Part shown: positions 63,841 to 64,000 of the stretch, piece by piece
Layout of the letters: every line of letters begins with the position of its first letter
Numbering within the stretch: the first letter of the stretch is position 1
NCBI RefSeq assembly: GCF_014256275.1
Contig: NZ_JACCFE010000002.1
Span: 6,056,001 to 6,120,000, forward strand
Origin: Rhodococcus sp. 4CII
GTDB taxonomy: Bacteria > Actinomycetota > Actinomycetes > Mycobacteriales > Mycobacteriaceae
DNA: 64,000 bases
Reading direction: 5' to 3'
The notes under the pieces: generated by a model
Told to the model about the DNA's origin: nothing
Database searches by the model: none
The model's input: only the letters and a program-made list of their open reading frames with translations
Program-made: the position numbers and the translations under genes

Positions 63841-64000
63841 ATGACCGAAGTGCGGCAGGTCGACCCACAGGACGCGGGCGGGCAGTATTCCGATTCCGAA
63901 CTCGACCTGGACCTGCGGTGGTGGGCGGCCGCGAACTATCTGACGGTCGCGCAGATCTATCTGCAGGACAACACGCTTCTGCGGGAGCCGCTGCGGCCGG
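63841..64000 (+). CDS. xfp: Phosphoketolase, N-terminal part (cut by window end)
   Basis: The first 53 residues are visible. After a polar lead, LDLRWWAAANYLTVAQIYLQDNTLLREPLRP matches the very conserved N-terminus of xylulose-5-phosphate/fructose-6-phosphate phosphoketolases (about 790-820 residues). The enzyme uses thiamine diphosphate to split sugar phosphates into acetyl-phosphate and a shorter sugar phosphate. The gene continues past the window. Confidence 0.85.
   Translation, partial: MTEVRQVDPQDAGGQYSDSELDLDLRWWAAANYLTVAQIYLQDNTLLREPLRP

Overview
The window looks like chromosomal DNA of a high-GC actinobacterium of the Rhodococcus type. The signs are very high GC coding sequence, many ATGA or GTGA start/stop overlaps, a DasR-type GlcNAc PTS locus, a 13E12-type HNH protein, many acyl-CoA genes, and two operators that match the KstR consensus (TNNAACNNGTTNNA) of cholesterol-degrading mycobacteria and rhodococci. 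The genus is inferred from gene content and was not tested by a search.

Layout, left to right. 1-10.1 kb: an MDR oxidoreductase, a 39-residue glycine-rich peptide gene, an SNF2 helicase coupled to a SWIM zinc-finger protein, a SARP/AAA regulator with a flavin oxidase, and a DUF1990 protein. 10.2-16.2 kb: N-acetylglucosamine uptake and breakdown (dasR-like regulator, EIIA, EIIB, EIIC, nagA, nagB). The linked HPr and Enzyme I genes survive only as internally deleted remnants, and a terminal cutC is a pseudogene. 16.2-25.5 kb: an HNH protein, a PNPOx-like protein, a valine/isobutyrate operon (mmsA, acyl-CoA dehydrogenase, 3-hydroxyisobutyryl-CoA hydrolase, mmsB, enoyl-CoA hydratase), a MarR regulator and a Bcr/CflA exporter. 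25.6-31.9 kb: a tRNA-Cys next to a glycosyltransferase remnant, a TetR regulator, a D-aminoacylase-like gene with an epoxide-hydrolase-like gene, an XRE regulator facing two clpP genes, and a low-molecular-weight tyrosine phosphatase.

31.9-40.5 kb is the most striking part. A leftward operon (DUF1214-like protein, SDR, sulfotransferase) and a rightward operon (cysD, cysNC, a CysQ fusion, a limonene-epoxide-hydrolase-like protein) flank an IclR regulator. Each operon start carries a KstR-type box. Together they encode PAPS synthesis, a PAPS-using enzyme and PAP removal, which suggests a sterol-responsive sulfonation module. 40.5-60.9 kb: a phosphotriesterase-like lactonase, two TetR regulators, an MHS transporter, a hemerythrin/SRPBCC protein and a long acyl-CoA cluster that includes an ACAD11-type dehydrogenase with its APH-type kinase. 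A shared motif (ACTTGAA-N2-TG-R-CG) lies upstream of the lactonase, the transporter and the acyl-CoA cluster, suggesting one regulon for lactone or 4-hydroxy-acid use.

60.9-63.6 kb is a small decayed integrative element bounded by 26-bp direct repeats made from the 3' end of tRNA-Arg(CCG). It holds an integrase lacking its catalytic tyrosine, broken small genes and a secreted Ig-like protein. The window ends inside a phosphoketolase gene.
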